From assembly GCF_900079725.1 (NCBI RefSeq), contig NZ_LT599032.1, positions 3,902,054-3,966,053 on the forward strand: a stretch of DNA of 64,000 bases. The letters are read 5' to 3'. The notes under the pieces were generated by a model. It was not told the DNA's origin and did no database searches. It worked only from the letters and a program-made list of their open reading frames with translations. Positions 48,201-55,950 of the stretch are shown in pieces. Numbering within the stretch: the first letter of the stretch is position 1; every line of letters begins with the position of its first letter. The stretch comes from an uncultured Dysgonomonas sp. (GTDB lineage: Bacteria > Bacteroidota > Bacteroidia > Bacteroidales > Dysgonomonadaceae). A program made the translations under genes and the position numbers.

Positions 48201-48543
48201 TGGTTTGGTCGGCAAGGATAGATACAGGTTTGAATCCTACATACGAGAAGCTAAGTGTGTGGTTGGCTGCTGCGTTGATCGAATATTTCCCATCGATATC
48301 TGTTATTGTGCCGGTGGTTGTGCCTTTGATGGCGACGCTTACTCCTATTAAGGGGGCTCCGGTGTGGTCCTTAACTGATCCTTTTACGGTTCTGGTGGCT
48401 TGCTGTAAGTCTGATGGTTCATTTGATTTATCAGGGCTTGCTTGCACATTTATACTCCCCGCGGTGGATAGTATTAATCCTGCAAAGAGGATACACAAAA
48501 GTTTTTTTATAAAACTTTTTTCTGCTTGTTTTAATGCGGTCAT
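45202..48543 (-). CDS. SusC-like TonB-dependent transporter, peptidoglycan locus pair 2
   Basis: 1113 residues: N-terminus MTALKQAEKSFIKKLLCILF almost the same as SusC-1, regulatory-like domain (VKGSVKDHTGAPLIGVSVAIKG), TonB box SEIVVVGYGVQKKENLTGAV, plug DAASSSIYGARAAFGVILITTK, and a barrel ending in SFGLQLTL. Beyond the first 120 residues it diverges strongly from SusC-1, which suggests that only the signal and leader have been homogenised. First gene of a susC-susD operon with its own leader region and terminator. Confidence 0.95.
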   Translation of the reverse strand: MTALKQAEKSFIKKLLCILFAGLILSTAGSINVQASPDKSNEPSDLQQATRTVKGSVKDHTGAPLIGVSVAIKGTTTGTITDIDGKYSINAAANHTLSFSYVGFKPVSILADQTNIDVIMEEDSQIMSEIVVVGYGVQKKENLTGAVASVDLGKTVESRPIADIGRALQGAVPGLTVSTKSGEIGGAPTIKIRGGVGSPNGSANPLILVDNVEISDITLINPDDIESISVLKDAASSSIYGARAAFGVILITTKAKQQNDKLSISYSNNFAWRTPTKKPEQLPGWQQAEINLAGMKVAPSPANSYNVVANMIVDQKTVDGMKAWAEQYGDGKGLGLEMVYGRDFEIDAAGAHYYRTWDWYDMYIKDWMPQQSHNLSISGGNGRTSYGLTLGYIHQEGLTKVNPDMYDRYNTNITLNTELSKYMTVRANAMYTKTDLDKPFMYASDLYDHMYYLYRWQPMYPYGTLDGKPFRSALTELQQAPMTRRKKDYMRLGAGLTLKPMDGLTVDFDFVYTTIESRYKKFGDKVYAYDIFTAHNSLEKLMNSYGNYISSSYDYVYEERGRTQTLTNNIVATYSKKIKDHDFKVIAGSNIEQSQYRYIWAQKKGLLSASKPELNLAVGDATTSSEHTHWAVAGFFGRINYSFKDRYLLEVNGRYDGSSRFPRDDRFAFFPSVSAGYRISEEDFMKKLYPALSSLKIRASYGTIGNQDVGLNRFISTLDGQLDSWVINGVRQTSVSAPTVVSKSLTWEKVKTVDIGFDSRFIDDKLGITFDWYKRTTSDVLASQALPATLGATSPYQNMGELETPGWELSADFHHKFSSGLTITLGGQITDYKTKVKKWSNNSTIPTYGGNGNGWSTDVAVYREGMILGDIWGLQVDRLLQESDFDSNGNLVTGIPNQAEVFPANYKFAPGDVLYKDLDGDGYIRKGVRVDDAKDMSVIGNAMPRFEYGFSIGADYKGFDFSMFFQGVGRRKLWAMGNQVLPGYTAGEPYYKGAEDYWSPENTNAFYPRPMNYSQVASGNYQVNDRYLLNMAYLRCKTLTVGYTLPRALTKKAYINNLRVYFTAENLFEFDNVKPDIDPEIDVRYVGTAADSRNFGRSYPYQRTLSFGLQLTL

Positions 48544-48860
48544 AGTAACATAGGTTTAATTTAAGTAATAATTGAAAGAGAATTACTGGACTATAATGAT
48601 CTAAATAGTGTTTTTATAGCATAATTGCTTATAAAACAAGGTTCGTGATATCGAATCAATATATTATTGCGGTATACCGCAGAAGGATTATTAATATTTA
48701 GATACTTAAATTAATATAAATTCACATATGTAAATAAGGAGAATTTACTTCAGTGATCTATGATCTTGTTTATGAAGTAACTGAGCACTAATACTTTCTT
48801 TACTTTTATCTCAACACTACTAATAATATTATGCTAACAAATATAAATTAATATATTTGA
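48544..48860 (-). promoter_or_regulatory. Upstream regulatory/leader region of susC-2
   Basis: Homologous to 42577-42900. On the minus strand: TATATTTG (48838-48845, exact TAnnTTTG), the conserved AAGTATCTAAATATTAAT block, a perfect 12-bp palindrome gcggtataccgc (48669-48680), and the 26-nt ACGAACCT motif (48628-48653) 85 bp before the ATG, at the same distance as in the other copy. The palindrome is a candidate operator or RNA hairpin. No regulator gene lies next to either pair. Confidence 0.6.
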
Positions 48861-48924
48861 ATAAATTAAAGGAAGGTGGAAAAGTTGCTTTTGTTTAACT
48901 TTTATTAATCGTTATATACATAAA

Positions 48925-49770
48925 TTAGTATTTTAGGCTATTCCGGTGATATTGGATTAATCCTTCGACAGGATTCTCTGTAATGCTGTCGATAACTATA
49001 CCCAAATCGGTTGAGACCTGCTTCAGCATACTTGAGTATTTTTTTGCAACAGATCCGCAGAAACGTACCGGATAATTCGGACAATCATACTGTAAAACAT
49101 TTCTTTCGAAGAAAATTTTAAAACTGTTATAAACTAAATCGTAGACATAGGGATGGCCGAGGTTTTCGGAAAGGTAGAAAGAAAGGACAGCCAAAAGCCT
49201 GTTAGGGAAAGGTTTGCTGTAGACATAATCCAATATTTGCTCCGGATCTATCCCGTATTTTTTGTAGAAGGGCGTAACTAGTTCGTCCGGCGCCAATCCC
49301 TTTAGGCAATCTGAAAGAAATGTTTTTCCGAGAAAGGCCCCGCTGCCTTCATCTCCGAGTATGAAGCCCAGTGGACGGACGTTTTTAGTAATCTCTTCTC
49401 CGTCATAGAAGCAGGAGTTTGAACCCGTTCCCAGGATACAGGCTATTCCGGCTTGATCATTAAACAGAGAACGTGCAGCACCTAATAAATCGCTTTCGAC
49501 AAATGCAGGAGTGCGGAACTGGGATTCGAGTGATGCCTTCACCACACTCTTTTTCTCGGCAGATGAGCATCCGGCACCATAAAAGTATATGGATTGGATT
49601 TTTGTTTTGAAAAATATTTCGGGTAACTGTAACCTGATAGTGTGGCTGATTTCTTTTCTCGATTCGAAATAAGGGTTTATCCCGTCAGTGAAGGAGTGTT
49701 CGGAAACAGTCGTTTTACTAACTAAACACCATTCGGTTTTAGTGGATCCGCTTTCAGCTAAAAGTATCAT
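48925..49770 (-). CDS. Second MurK/GlcNAc-kinase-like protein (BadF family)
   Basis: 281 residues, cytoplasmic. Clearly paralogous to the MurK at 33758-34621: shared MILLA..GSTK..WCL, IYFYGAGC, GIACI.GTGSNSCFYDGE, GDEGSGA.LG and PNRLLA.LS. Position 1-10 reads MILLAESGST instead of MILLADGGST, so the first-phosphate motif Asp is replaced by Glu, which may change activity or nucleotide handling. It is followed by the leader of susC-2. It may be the GlcNAc kinase partner of MurK for the disaccharide products of murein, or a MurNAc kinase of different specificity. Its own promoter was not identified in the 296-bp upstream gap. Confidence 0.85.
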   Translation of the reverse strand: MILLAESGSTKTEWCLVSKTTVSEHSFTDGINPYFESRKEISHTIRLQLPEIFFKTKIQSIYFYGAGCSSAEKKSVVKASLESQFRTPAFVESDLLGAARSLFNDQAGIACILGTGSNSCFYDGEEITKNVRPLGFILGDEGSGAFLGKTFLSDCLKGLAPDELVTPFYKKYGIDPEQILDYVYSKPFPNRLLAVLSFYLSENLGHPYVYDLVYNSFKIFFERNVLQYDCPNYPVRFCGSVAKKYSSMLKQVSTDLGIVIDSITENPVEGLIQYHRNSLKY

Positions 49771-49973
49771 CGTCGTATAGTGTTTATGTGAAAAATGGAA
49801 ACCTGTATTTTATCGAAATCTTCTTATATGCAAATATATAAATAATATAAAGAATTCGAATAGCCGGGATATGGTAATATATATGTATATTTTAAATAAA
49901 CTTTATCTATATAGGGAAGCCGTGGTTTAGCGTTCTTTGACATGTTTGATAAAATTGTCCGGGCAGAAAGAAG

Positions 49974-50017
49974 AGTAACAGAGGCTAAAGAATATTTCTT
50001 TTTTAGCCTCTGTTACT
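49974..50017 (-). terminator. Terminator after ndh
   Basis: Perfect 16-bp arms agtaacagaggctaaa (49974-49989) and tttagcctctgttact (50002-50017), 50 bp after the stop of the NADH dehydrogenase gene; on the minus strand the distal tail is CTTCTTTCTG, moderately U-rich. The remainder of the gap 49771-50066 is AT-rich with no feature seen. Confidence 0.75.
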
Positions 50018-50066
50018 TTTAATAATAAATATGAGATCTATAGAAGAGCTGTAATTCTTTTCAGGG

Positions 50067-51368
50067 TTACAGTTCTTCTTTGTACATTTTATTGAATTTT
50101 GGTTTGATAAACAGGCGTAAAGACACATCGTAGTTAAGATAGCTCCATACCCAGTCTATAAAGACAGATACTTTATTTCTCATACCTACAATCGACAAGA
50201 TATGTACCCATAGCCACAGCCACCAGGCGAACCATCCTCCAAAGCGGAATTTCCCTAAATCAGCAACTGCGGCGTTGCGTCCAATGGTAGCCAATGAGCC
50301 TTTATCTACGTAGGTGAATTTTTCCCAATTATTACTATTGATTGTAGTGTTAAGGTTTTTTGCGAGGCGTTTTGCCATCTGCAAAGCTACCTGTGCTACC
50401 TGCGGATGCCCTTTAGGACTTTTGTCCGATATAAGAAGGGATGTATCGCCTATCGCAAATATGTTGTCATAGCCTTGCACCTGATTGTATTCGTTAACGG
50501 CAAGCCGACCACGGTTATATGCTGTTTCAGCCAGTCCTTTCAGGCTATTGGGTTTTACGCCTGCAACCCAGAGTACGTTGCGCGTGCGAATATTGGTGCC
50601 GTCGCTGAGTTCTACAAATGGCTTGTTATAAGATTTCACAGATATATCCTGATGAATGATTACCCCTCGGTTCTTTAAGGTGTCAGCCGCTTTTTCTGAT
50701 GCTTGTTCCGACATGGCAAAGAGTAATCGGGGAGAGGCGTCTACCAGATGGATTTCCATCTTTTCGAAATCTATTTCGGGATAATCTTTAGGTAAAATGG
50801 ATTTCTTCATATCAGCCAAGGCTCCGGCAAGCTCCACGCCGGTAGCACCCCCCCCGACGATGGTAAATGATAGGATTTCTTTCAACTCTTCCTCGTTATC
50901 GGTACTCAAAGCTTCTTCGAAGCTAAGTAATATTCTGTTTCTGAGCAGCAAGGATTCCGAAACAGATTTCAGGGCAAAAGTACTTTCTTTAAGGCTGTCG
51001 TTTCCGAAGTAATTGGTGTCGCATCCTGTCGATATAACCAGATAGTCGTATGTAATATCTCCTATATTTGTTCGTACTACTTTCTTTTCAGGGTCCACAT
51101 TCTGTGCCTCACACATACGGAAGTGAAAATTCTTGTTCTTCTGGAAATTCTTACGGTGAGGGTAGGAGATAGAACTGGGCTCTAATCCTCCGGTAGCTAC
51201 CTGATAAAACAAAGGCTGGAATTGGTAATAGTTGTTTTTATCGATTAAAACAACCTGATATTGTTTCTTGTCTATCTTTTTAGCCAGTTCCAGACCTGCA
51301 AATCCACCGCCGATAATGACCAGCCTCTTTTTTGTCCCCGTGTCGGGTATGTTTGCTATATTGTTCAT
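50067..51368 (-). CDS. ndh: Type II NADH dehydrogenase (NDH-2)
   Basis: 433 residues. Two dinucleotide-binding motifs: VIIGGGFAGLELAKKI (about 18-33, FAD) and IVGGGATGVELAGAL (about 169-183, NADH), plus FAIGDTSLL for FAD. The C-terminal amphipathic and aromatic-rich segment FGGWFAWWLWLWVHILSIVG serves as membrane attachment in this family. It transfers electrons from NADH to menaquinone without pumping protons. It is transcribed after a strong terminator that follows dedA, so it has its own promoter. Confidence 0.93.
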   Translation of the reverse strand: MNNIANIPDTGTKKRLVIIGGGFAGLELAKKIDKKQYQVVLIDKNNYYQFQPLFYQVATGGLEPSSISYPHRKNFQKNKNFHFRMCEAQNVDPEKKVVRTNIGDITYDYLVISTGCDTNYFGNDSLKESTFALKSVSESLLLRNRILLSFEEALSTDNEEELKEILSFTIVGGGATGVELAGALADMKKSILPKDYPEIDFEKMEIHLVDASPRLLFAMSEQASEKAADTLKNRGVIIHQDISVKSYNKPFVELSDGTNIRTRNVLWVAGVKPNSLKGLAETAYNRGRLAVNEYNQVQGYDNIFAIGDTSLLISDKSPKGHPQVAQVALQMAKRLAKNLNTTINSNNWEKFTYVDKGSLATIGRNAAVADLGKFRFGGWFAWWLWLWVHILSIVGMRNKVSVFIDWVWSYLNYDVSLRLFIKPKFNKMYKEEL

Positions 51369-51400
51369 ACAATGTTAGTTTATGGTTTATTAAATAAAAA

Positions 51401-51447
51401 ACCACTATCACGATAGGAGTATTTAGGCTCCTATCAGTGTCAGTGGT
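51401..51447 (-). terminator. Terminator after dedA
   Basis: Outer arms accact/agtggt (51401-51406, 51442-51447) and inner arms gataggag/ctcctatc (51412-51419, 51428-51435). On the minus strand the stem is followed by TTTTTTATTT, a textbook U tract. It lies 25 bp after the dedA stop. Confidence 0.88.
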
Positions 51448-51472
51448 AATAGTTTAAGATATTATTATCTTT

Positions 51473-52153
51473 TTATCCTTTGGCTTTTGCCGCCTTTCTT
51501 GCTTCTAATTTAGCTTTTATTACCTCATATATTGCCGGTAGAATAGATACGATCACGATAAGAATAACTACTTTGTCGAGATTCTTTTCAACCCATTCTA
51601 AACGTCCGATAAGGGCTCCCAGGGTGCAGAATATAACAACCCATGCTATACCTCCTATAACATTATAAGAGAAGAAATGTTTATAACTCATCCTGCCCAT
51701 ACCTGCAACAAAAGGCGCAAATGTGCGCACTATCGGTACAAAACGTGCTAGTATAATGGTTTTTCCCCCATGCTTTGCATAAAATTGGTTTGTTTTTTCC
51801 AGATACTCTTGCTTGAATATTTTGGATTTCGGGTTGCTGAAAAGTTTTTGCCCGAAGAAACGTCCTATGGTATAATTAACTGCATCGCCAATGATTGCAG
51901 CAACTATAAGTATAGCTATGAGAAAATAAATGTGGAGAGGATTATCGGGGCGTACAGCTATCGCTCCTGCCAGGAATAATAAAGAATCGCCCGGGAGAAA
52001 AGGAGTGACAACTAATCCTGTTTCACAGAAAATAATCAAAAATAATATGGCGTAGACCCATACTCCATAGTCGGTTACCAGCATGTCAAGTGTGCCGCCG
52101 GTGTCTCTTAACAGATTGAGGAAGAAGTTCCATACTTCATGTAAAAATTCCAT
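51473..52153 (-). CDS. DedA family membrane protein
   Basis: 226 residues with several hydrophobic segments. DedA/VTT domain signatures: ETGLVVTPFLPGDSLLFLAGAIA (about 45-67), the re-entrant IGDAVNYTIGRFFGQKLF, and ARFVPIVRTFAPFVAGMGRMSYKHFFSYNVIGGIAW (about 136-171) with the conserved Arg residues. Members support membrane homeostasis, including undecaprenyl-phosphate recycling in some bacteria, which would be a loose thematic link with the murein genes. Ends in a lysine-rich tail. Confidence 0.92.
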   Translation of the reverse strand: MEFLHEVWNFFLNLLRDTGGTLDMLVTDYGVWVYAILFLIIFCETGLVVTPFLPGDSLLFLAGAIAVRPDNPLHIYFLIAILIVAAIIGDAVNYTIGRFFGQKLFSNPKSKIFKQEYLEKTNQFYAKHGGKTIILARFVPIVRTFAPFVAGMGRMSYKHFFSYNVIGGIAWVVIFCTLGALIGRLEWVEKNLDKVVILIVIVSILPAIYEVIKAKLEARKAAKAKG

Positions 52154-52185
52154 TTTCTAAGTTTGAGTTATATTTGAAATAATGA

Positions 52186-52213
52186 AAATGATGGAATATG
52201 CATCCCATCATTT
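52186..52213 (-). terminator. Hairpin after the DJ-1 gene
   Basis: Arms aaatgatgg (52186-52194) and ccatcattt (52205-52213), 8 bp after the DJ-1 stop; the minus-strand tail is TCATTATTTCAAAT, only partly U-rich. Confidence 0.55.
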
Positions 52214-52220
52214 CCTGTTT

Positions 52221-52763
52221 TTATTTTACTAATAGCCCGGCAGCTACGGCATCACGCTTTTCTTTCCCGGCCAGTTGTTCTACCAGATTCAGGGCAAAGT
52301 CAATTGTAAGTCCGGGACCTCGGCCTGTTGTGATATTTCCGTCTACAACCACGGCTTTATCCGTTTGCAGGGTAGCACCTTTCAGGTATTGTTCGAAGCC
52401 CGGATAACAGGTCGCATTTTTGCCATCAAGTAATCCCAAGCCGCCTAATACCATTGGCGAGGCGCATATAGCAGCAACTTTTTCGCCTTTATTGGCAAAA
52501 GCCAACAGTTCTTTTTTCATATTCTCATGCTCGTTAAACTTTACAGTTCCACCCGGTAATATCAGTAGCTCTGCTTCGGAGAAATCTACCTGGTCGAACA
52601 TTAAGTCGGCTGTAACCAGTACCTGATGGCTGGTCATCACTTGCTTACTGTCGGTCAGAGATACCGATTTTACATTCAATTCAGCCCGGCGTAGGATATC
52701 GATTGTAGCAATAGCTTCAATATCTTCAAATCCGGTTGTGAGAAATATAAATATAGTCTTCAT
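52221..52763 (-). CDS. DJ-1/PfpI family protein
   Basis: 180 residues, cytoplasmic. The family nucleophile elbow is VAAICASPMVLG with Cys100; Glu13 or Glu16 in TGFEDIEAI is the conserved acidic partner, and LLILPGG is the core strand. It matches the YajL/ThiJ subgroup, which handles oxidative or glycation stress. It begins 6 bp after the TonB-like gene and is the last gene of a pdxJ-tonB-DJ-1 operon closed by a hairpin. Confidence 0.92.
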   Translation of the reverse strand: MKTIFIFLTTGFEDIEAIATIDILRRAELNVKSVSLTDSKQVMTSHQVLVTADLMFDQVDFSEAELLILPGGTVKFNEHENMKKELLAFANKGEKVAAICASPMVLGGLGLLDGKNATCYPGFEQYLKGATLQTDKAVVVDGNITTGRGPGLTIDFALNLVEQLAGKEKRDAVAAGLLVK

Positions 52764-52769
52764 CCCAAT

Positions 52770-53633
52770 TTAATTTAGATTAAACTTATATGTGATTGTT
52801 CCTTTCTGATTAATGACAGAAGATACTGCATTAAACTTTGTTCTCTTTGCCGCTCTTAAGGCTTCGTTGCGCAAGTTGGTATTCGGAGTATTGGTTCCTT
52901 TACCTATATTTACTTCTACAACATCGCCCTTGGCATTAACAACTATATCGACAACTACAGTACCATAGTCGTCGACCGAATAGTTGGGCTTAACAAGACC
53001 TCCGCCGCCAAGACTGCGTCCTCCCAGATCGAAAGAACCCCAGCCTCCCACGCCGGAAGTTTTGCCATAGCTGGCATTTCCTGTAGGTACGCCTTGCGTT
53101 CCTTCTCCCGTTCCTTCACCACGGCTGCCACTGCCTGTTCCATTACCAAACAGGCCTGCCATTTGGTTGTTTATCTGGCCTTTTTTAGCAGCTTCTTGTT
53201 GGGCGACACGTTCGGCCTCGGCCTTTCTATGTTGTTCGGCAGCCTCCTGTTGTTTCTTTTCTTCGGCTTTCCGTTTGGCTTCTTTTATAGCTACTGTTTC
53301 TTCAAAGTCCTGAGTGACGGCTGTCTTCTCTGTATTGGTTACAGTTGGCTTTGCTTTGACAGTGGTATTCTCTACCATGGGGATGGGATCCTCCACTACA
53401 TTCGGAGAGGTTGCTTCTGCTGCACCCTGATTTCCATTGCCCCTGCCAAAGGGCTCATCATCACCACCTGCGTCGGCTACATTACCGAACATAACGGGCA
53501 CTCCACCCAATTCGTCGGAATGACGTACGACCGGCGATGGTTTCAAATAGTAAAACAATAGGAACAGGATGATCAACAGATGAAAACCTGCCGTTCCTAT
53601 TATACTTATCATTTTATCTTTTTGTGCCTCCAT
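52770..53633 (-). CDS. TonB/TolA-like envelope energy transducer
   Basis: 287 residues. One N-terminal transmembrane helix (about 9-30, ISIIGTAGFHLLIILFLLFYYL), then a proline/acid region, a charged coiled coil (about 114-150, EAKRKAEEKKQQEAAEQHRKAEAERVAQQEAAKK), a glycine-rich linker, and a TonB C-terminal-like domain (about 215-287, DYGTVVVDIVVNAKGDVVEVNIGKG, NEALRAAKRTKFNA). It starts 3 bp after pdxJ. ExbB and ExbD genes are not in the vicinity; they would be needed for function and must be elsewhere. TonB versus TolA identity cannot be settled from sequence. Confidence 0.85.
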   Translation of the reverse strand: MEAQKDKMISIIGTAGFHLLIILFLLFYYLKPSPVVRHSDELGGVPVMFGNVADAGGDDEPFGRGNGNQGAAEATSPNVVEDPIPMVENTTVKAKPTVTNTEKTAVTQDFEETVAIKEAKRKAEEKKQQEAAEQHRKAEAERVAQQEAAKKGQINNQMAGLFGNGTGSGSRGEGTGEGTQGVPTGNASYGKTSGVGGWGSFDLGGRSLGGGGLVKPNYSVDDYGTVVVDIVVNAKGDVVEVNIGKGTNTPNTNLRNEALRAAKRTKFNAVSSVINQKGTITYKFNLN

Positions 53634-53636
53634 ATT

Positions 53637-54371
53637 TTAATCCAATAATTCGGGAGTTTCTTTTAAACAGTTTTTATAAGCCTTTATCGTTTTTTCCAAT
53701 CCCAGATATAAAGCATCACTGATAAGCGCATGCCCTATAGATACTTCGTCGAGCCAGGGAATGTTCTTGTATAAAAAGTGCAGGTTTTCCAGGCTCAGAT
53801 CGTGCCCGGCATTTACGCCAAGGCCTAATTTCTTTGCATATTTAGCAGCTTCTATAAAAGAAGCAATTGCAGCTTCTTTATCTTTACTATAGTCACTTGC
53901 ATAAGGCTCTGTGTATAACTCGATACGGTCTGTTCCTGTTTTAGCGGCAAATTCTATAATCTTCAGATCCGTTCCTGTGAAGATGGAAGTCCGTACACCG
54001 ACAGCCTTAAATTCATCGACCAAGTCGGATAGCAATTGCTGATTTTCGATGGTGTCCCATCCCGCGTTGGATGTTATGGCATCCGGTTTGTCGGGAACAA
54101 GTGTTACTTGCGTGGGTCTGATTGTTGTAATCAGGTCTACGAACTTTTGAGAGGGATAGCCTTCTATATTCAGTTCGGTTTTTATTTTGGCTTTCAGGTC
54201 ATACACATCTTTAAACCGGATATGCCTTTCATCCGGACGGGGGTGTACAGTAATTCCTTGTGCACCGAATTTTTCACAATCGAGGGCTACTTTCACTACA
54301 TCAGGAATATTTCCACCACGCGCATTACGTAAAGTCGCTATTTTATTTATATTTACACTCAGCTTGGTCAT
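53637..54371 (-). CDS. pdxJ: Pyridoxine 5'-phosphate synthase
   Basis: 244 residues from the internal Met at 54369-54371 ([20 protein letters not shown]), which is where PdxJ proteins normally begin; an upstream ATG at 54389 would add six residues. TIM-barrel features: [40 protein letters not shown]-like [29 protein letters not shown] and [13 protein letters not shown]. It condenses 1-deoxyxylulose-5-phosphate with 3-amino-2-oxopropyl phosphate to form pyridoxine phosphate. First gene of the pdxJ-tonB-DJ-1 operon, divergent from nadK. Confidence 0.95.
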   Translation of the reverse strand: MTKLSVNINKIATLRNARGGNIPDVVKVALDCEKFGAQGITVHPRPDERHIRFKDVYDLKAKIKTELNIEGYPSQKFVDLITTIRPTQVTLVPDKPDAITSNAGWDTIENQQLLSDLVDEFKAVGVRTSIFTGTDLKIIEFAAKTGTDRIELYTEPYASDYSKDKEAAIASFIEAAKYAKKLGLGVNAGHDLSLENLHFLYKNIPWLDEVSIGHALISDALYLGLEKTIKAYKNCLKETPELLD

Positions 54372-54829
54372 AAAAACTATTAAGGTCACAGACCCATTTA
54401 TTATTTATTAAGTAAAATAATGACAGTAAGTTATGATGCTAAATATTTCATCAAATTTTATATTTTACTTAAAATACGATCTCTCAAACATCAAATACTA
54501 AAATCTATCATTATTAAGTTAAAACTTTTTAGCAACTTTGCACAATGATACATCATGCAAATGTAATACGAATTGATGAAATAGTGTGTATCAGTTCCAT
54601 TTTATTAACAGCTTGACTGTTTATTTATTTGGTATGAGTTTAACAAAATATTTATTGTTGTATTTTAATGTTGGATTCTTTTCTACTACGCGGAATTAAA
54701 ATTCCTTGTGTTCGTTTTGGGCAATGCCAAAATGAACGTTCGAACGAAACGTAGTGAAGTAGAAAAGAATCCAACATTAAAATAAGACATTAATTTTTAT
54801 TGATAACTTAGAGGTAAAATTATAAGATA
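54372..54829. other. pdxJ-nadK divergent intergenic region
   Basis: Gene-free and AT-rich. CAACTTTG at 54533-54540 is one mismatch from the TAnnTTTG -7 box reading toward nadK; if used, the nadK leader would contain the whole 122-bp inverted repeat at 54662-54783. No promoter for pdxJ was identified with confidence. Confidence 0.5.
54662..54783. repeat. 122-bp inverted repeat upstream of nadK
   Basis: Perfect 25-bp arms at 54662-54686 and 54759-54783 (starting attttaatgttggattcttt), followed inward by cg/cg pairing and a second stem gttcgttttgg / ccaaaatgaac with one mismatch. No ORF. It ends 46 bp before the nadK ATG. MITE-like insertion or a large RNA hairpin. Confidence 0.75.
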
Positions 54830-55699
54830 ATGAAGATTGCCATATTCGGAAGTAAGCATCAGAAGAAAGAGCAGATAGAAAAATTGTTCAAAATTCTATT
54901 GGATAATAAGACAGAGATATATCTTCAGGAGAAATTTTACAATTATCTTAAAGATGTACTCCATCTACAATACGATATTGCCGGTATCATTACCAATGAC
55001 GAGTTCGATGCCGATCTGGTAATCAGTATTGGCGGTGACGGTACATTTCTCCGTACAGCCTCCATTATAGGAAAGAAAAATATTCCGATATTAGGTATTA
55101 ATGCAGGACGTCTTGGTTTTCTTGCCGATGTAGGAGAAAAAGACCTGGAAGCTACATTTGCTGATGTATTCTCCGGGAATTACCGGATAGAGCATCGCAG
55201 CCAATTGCAGCTATCGACCGAACACAAGGATTACCTCGGGTTCAATTATGCATTGAATGAAATCGCGATATTGAAACAGGATACGGCATCTATGATAACT
55301 GTACATGCTTATATCAACGAAGAATACCTGACTTCATACGAAGCGGATGGGTTGATTGTCGCGACACCGACCGGCTCCACAGCTTATTCATTGAGTGTAG
55401 GTGGTCCGGTAATGACTCCGACAGCTGCTAATATTGTGATTGCTGCCGTTGCTCCCCACAGTCTTAGCAACAGGCCATTGGTGGTGACAGACGATTGTGT
55501 TCTTACGCTGGAAGTCGAAAGCCGTAACAAGAATTTCCTTATCTCACTGGATGGACGTTCCAACATATTTACTACGGGGACTAAGTTGGTTATAAAGAAA
55601 GCTGATTTTACACTGAGGGTTATAAAGCGCAAAGAGAATACTTTTTATAACACATTACGTAATAAGCTGATGTGGGGTGTTGATCCGCGACAAAGTTAG
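54830..55699 (+). CDS. nadK: NAD kinase
   Basis: 289 residues, cytoplasmic. The diagnostic motif is ISIGGDGTFLRTA (GGDG at 68-71, catalytic Asp70), with LGINAGRLGFLADVG, YALNEIAI, DGLIVATPTGSTAYSLSVGGP and a C-terminal beta-sandwich (SISLDGR-like LISLDGRSN). It phosphorylates NAD to NADP. Length is normal. Followed by a strong bidirectional terminator. Confidence 0.96.
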   Translation: MKIAIFGSKHQKKEQIEKLFKILLDNKTEIYLQEKFYNYLKDVLHLQYDIAGIITNDEFDADLVISIGGDGTFLRTASIIGKKNIPILGINAGRLGFLADVGEKDLEATFADVFSGNYRIEHRSQLQLSTEHKDYLGFNYALNEIAILKQDTASMITVHAYINEEYLTSYEADGLIVATPTGSTAYSLSVGGPVMTPTAANIVIAAVAPHSLSNRPLVVTDDCVLTLEVESRNKNFLISLDGRSNIFTTGTKLVIKKADFTLRVIKRKENTFYNTLRNKLMWGVDPRQS

Positions 55700-55879
55700 G
55701 ATTTCTCATTTATTCGATATTCAGATTGTCAAAGAACTATATATAAAGTAAATAAAATAACACTTCTTCGTATTTTTTATTTGTCATTTTTTTATAAACG
55801 ATTTAATCGCAGAAAGCTATTGACCGGTAGCTTTTCTATATAGATAAACCTATTTGATAATAATGACATTTTATGTGAT

Positions 55880-55914
55880 AAAAAAGAAGGGATATTCTAT
55901 ATCCCTTCTTTTTT
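55880..55914. terminator. Bidirectional terminator between nadK and the DUF4251 gene
   Basis: Perfect 16-bp arms aaaaaagaagggatat (55880-55895) and atatcccttctttttt (55899-55914) with a 3-nt loop; A and T runs on both sides allow termination from both convergent genes. The rest of 55700-55950 shows nothing else recognisable. Confidence 0.9.
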
Positions 55915-55950
55915 TATAAACACTATCTGAATAAATTCCACCTGTTATCC

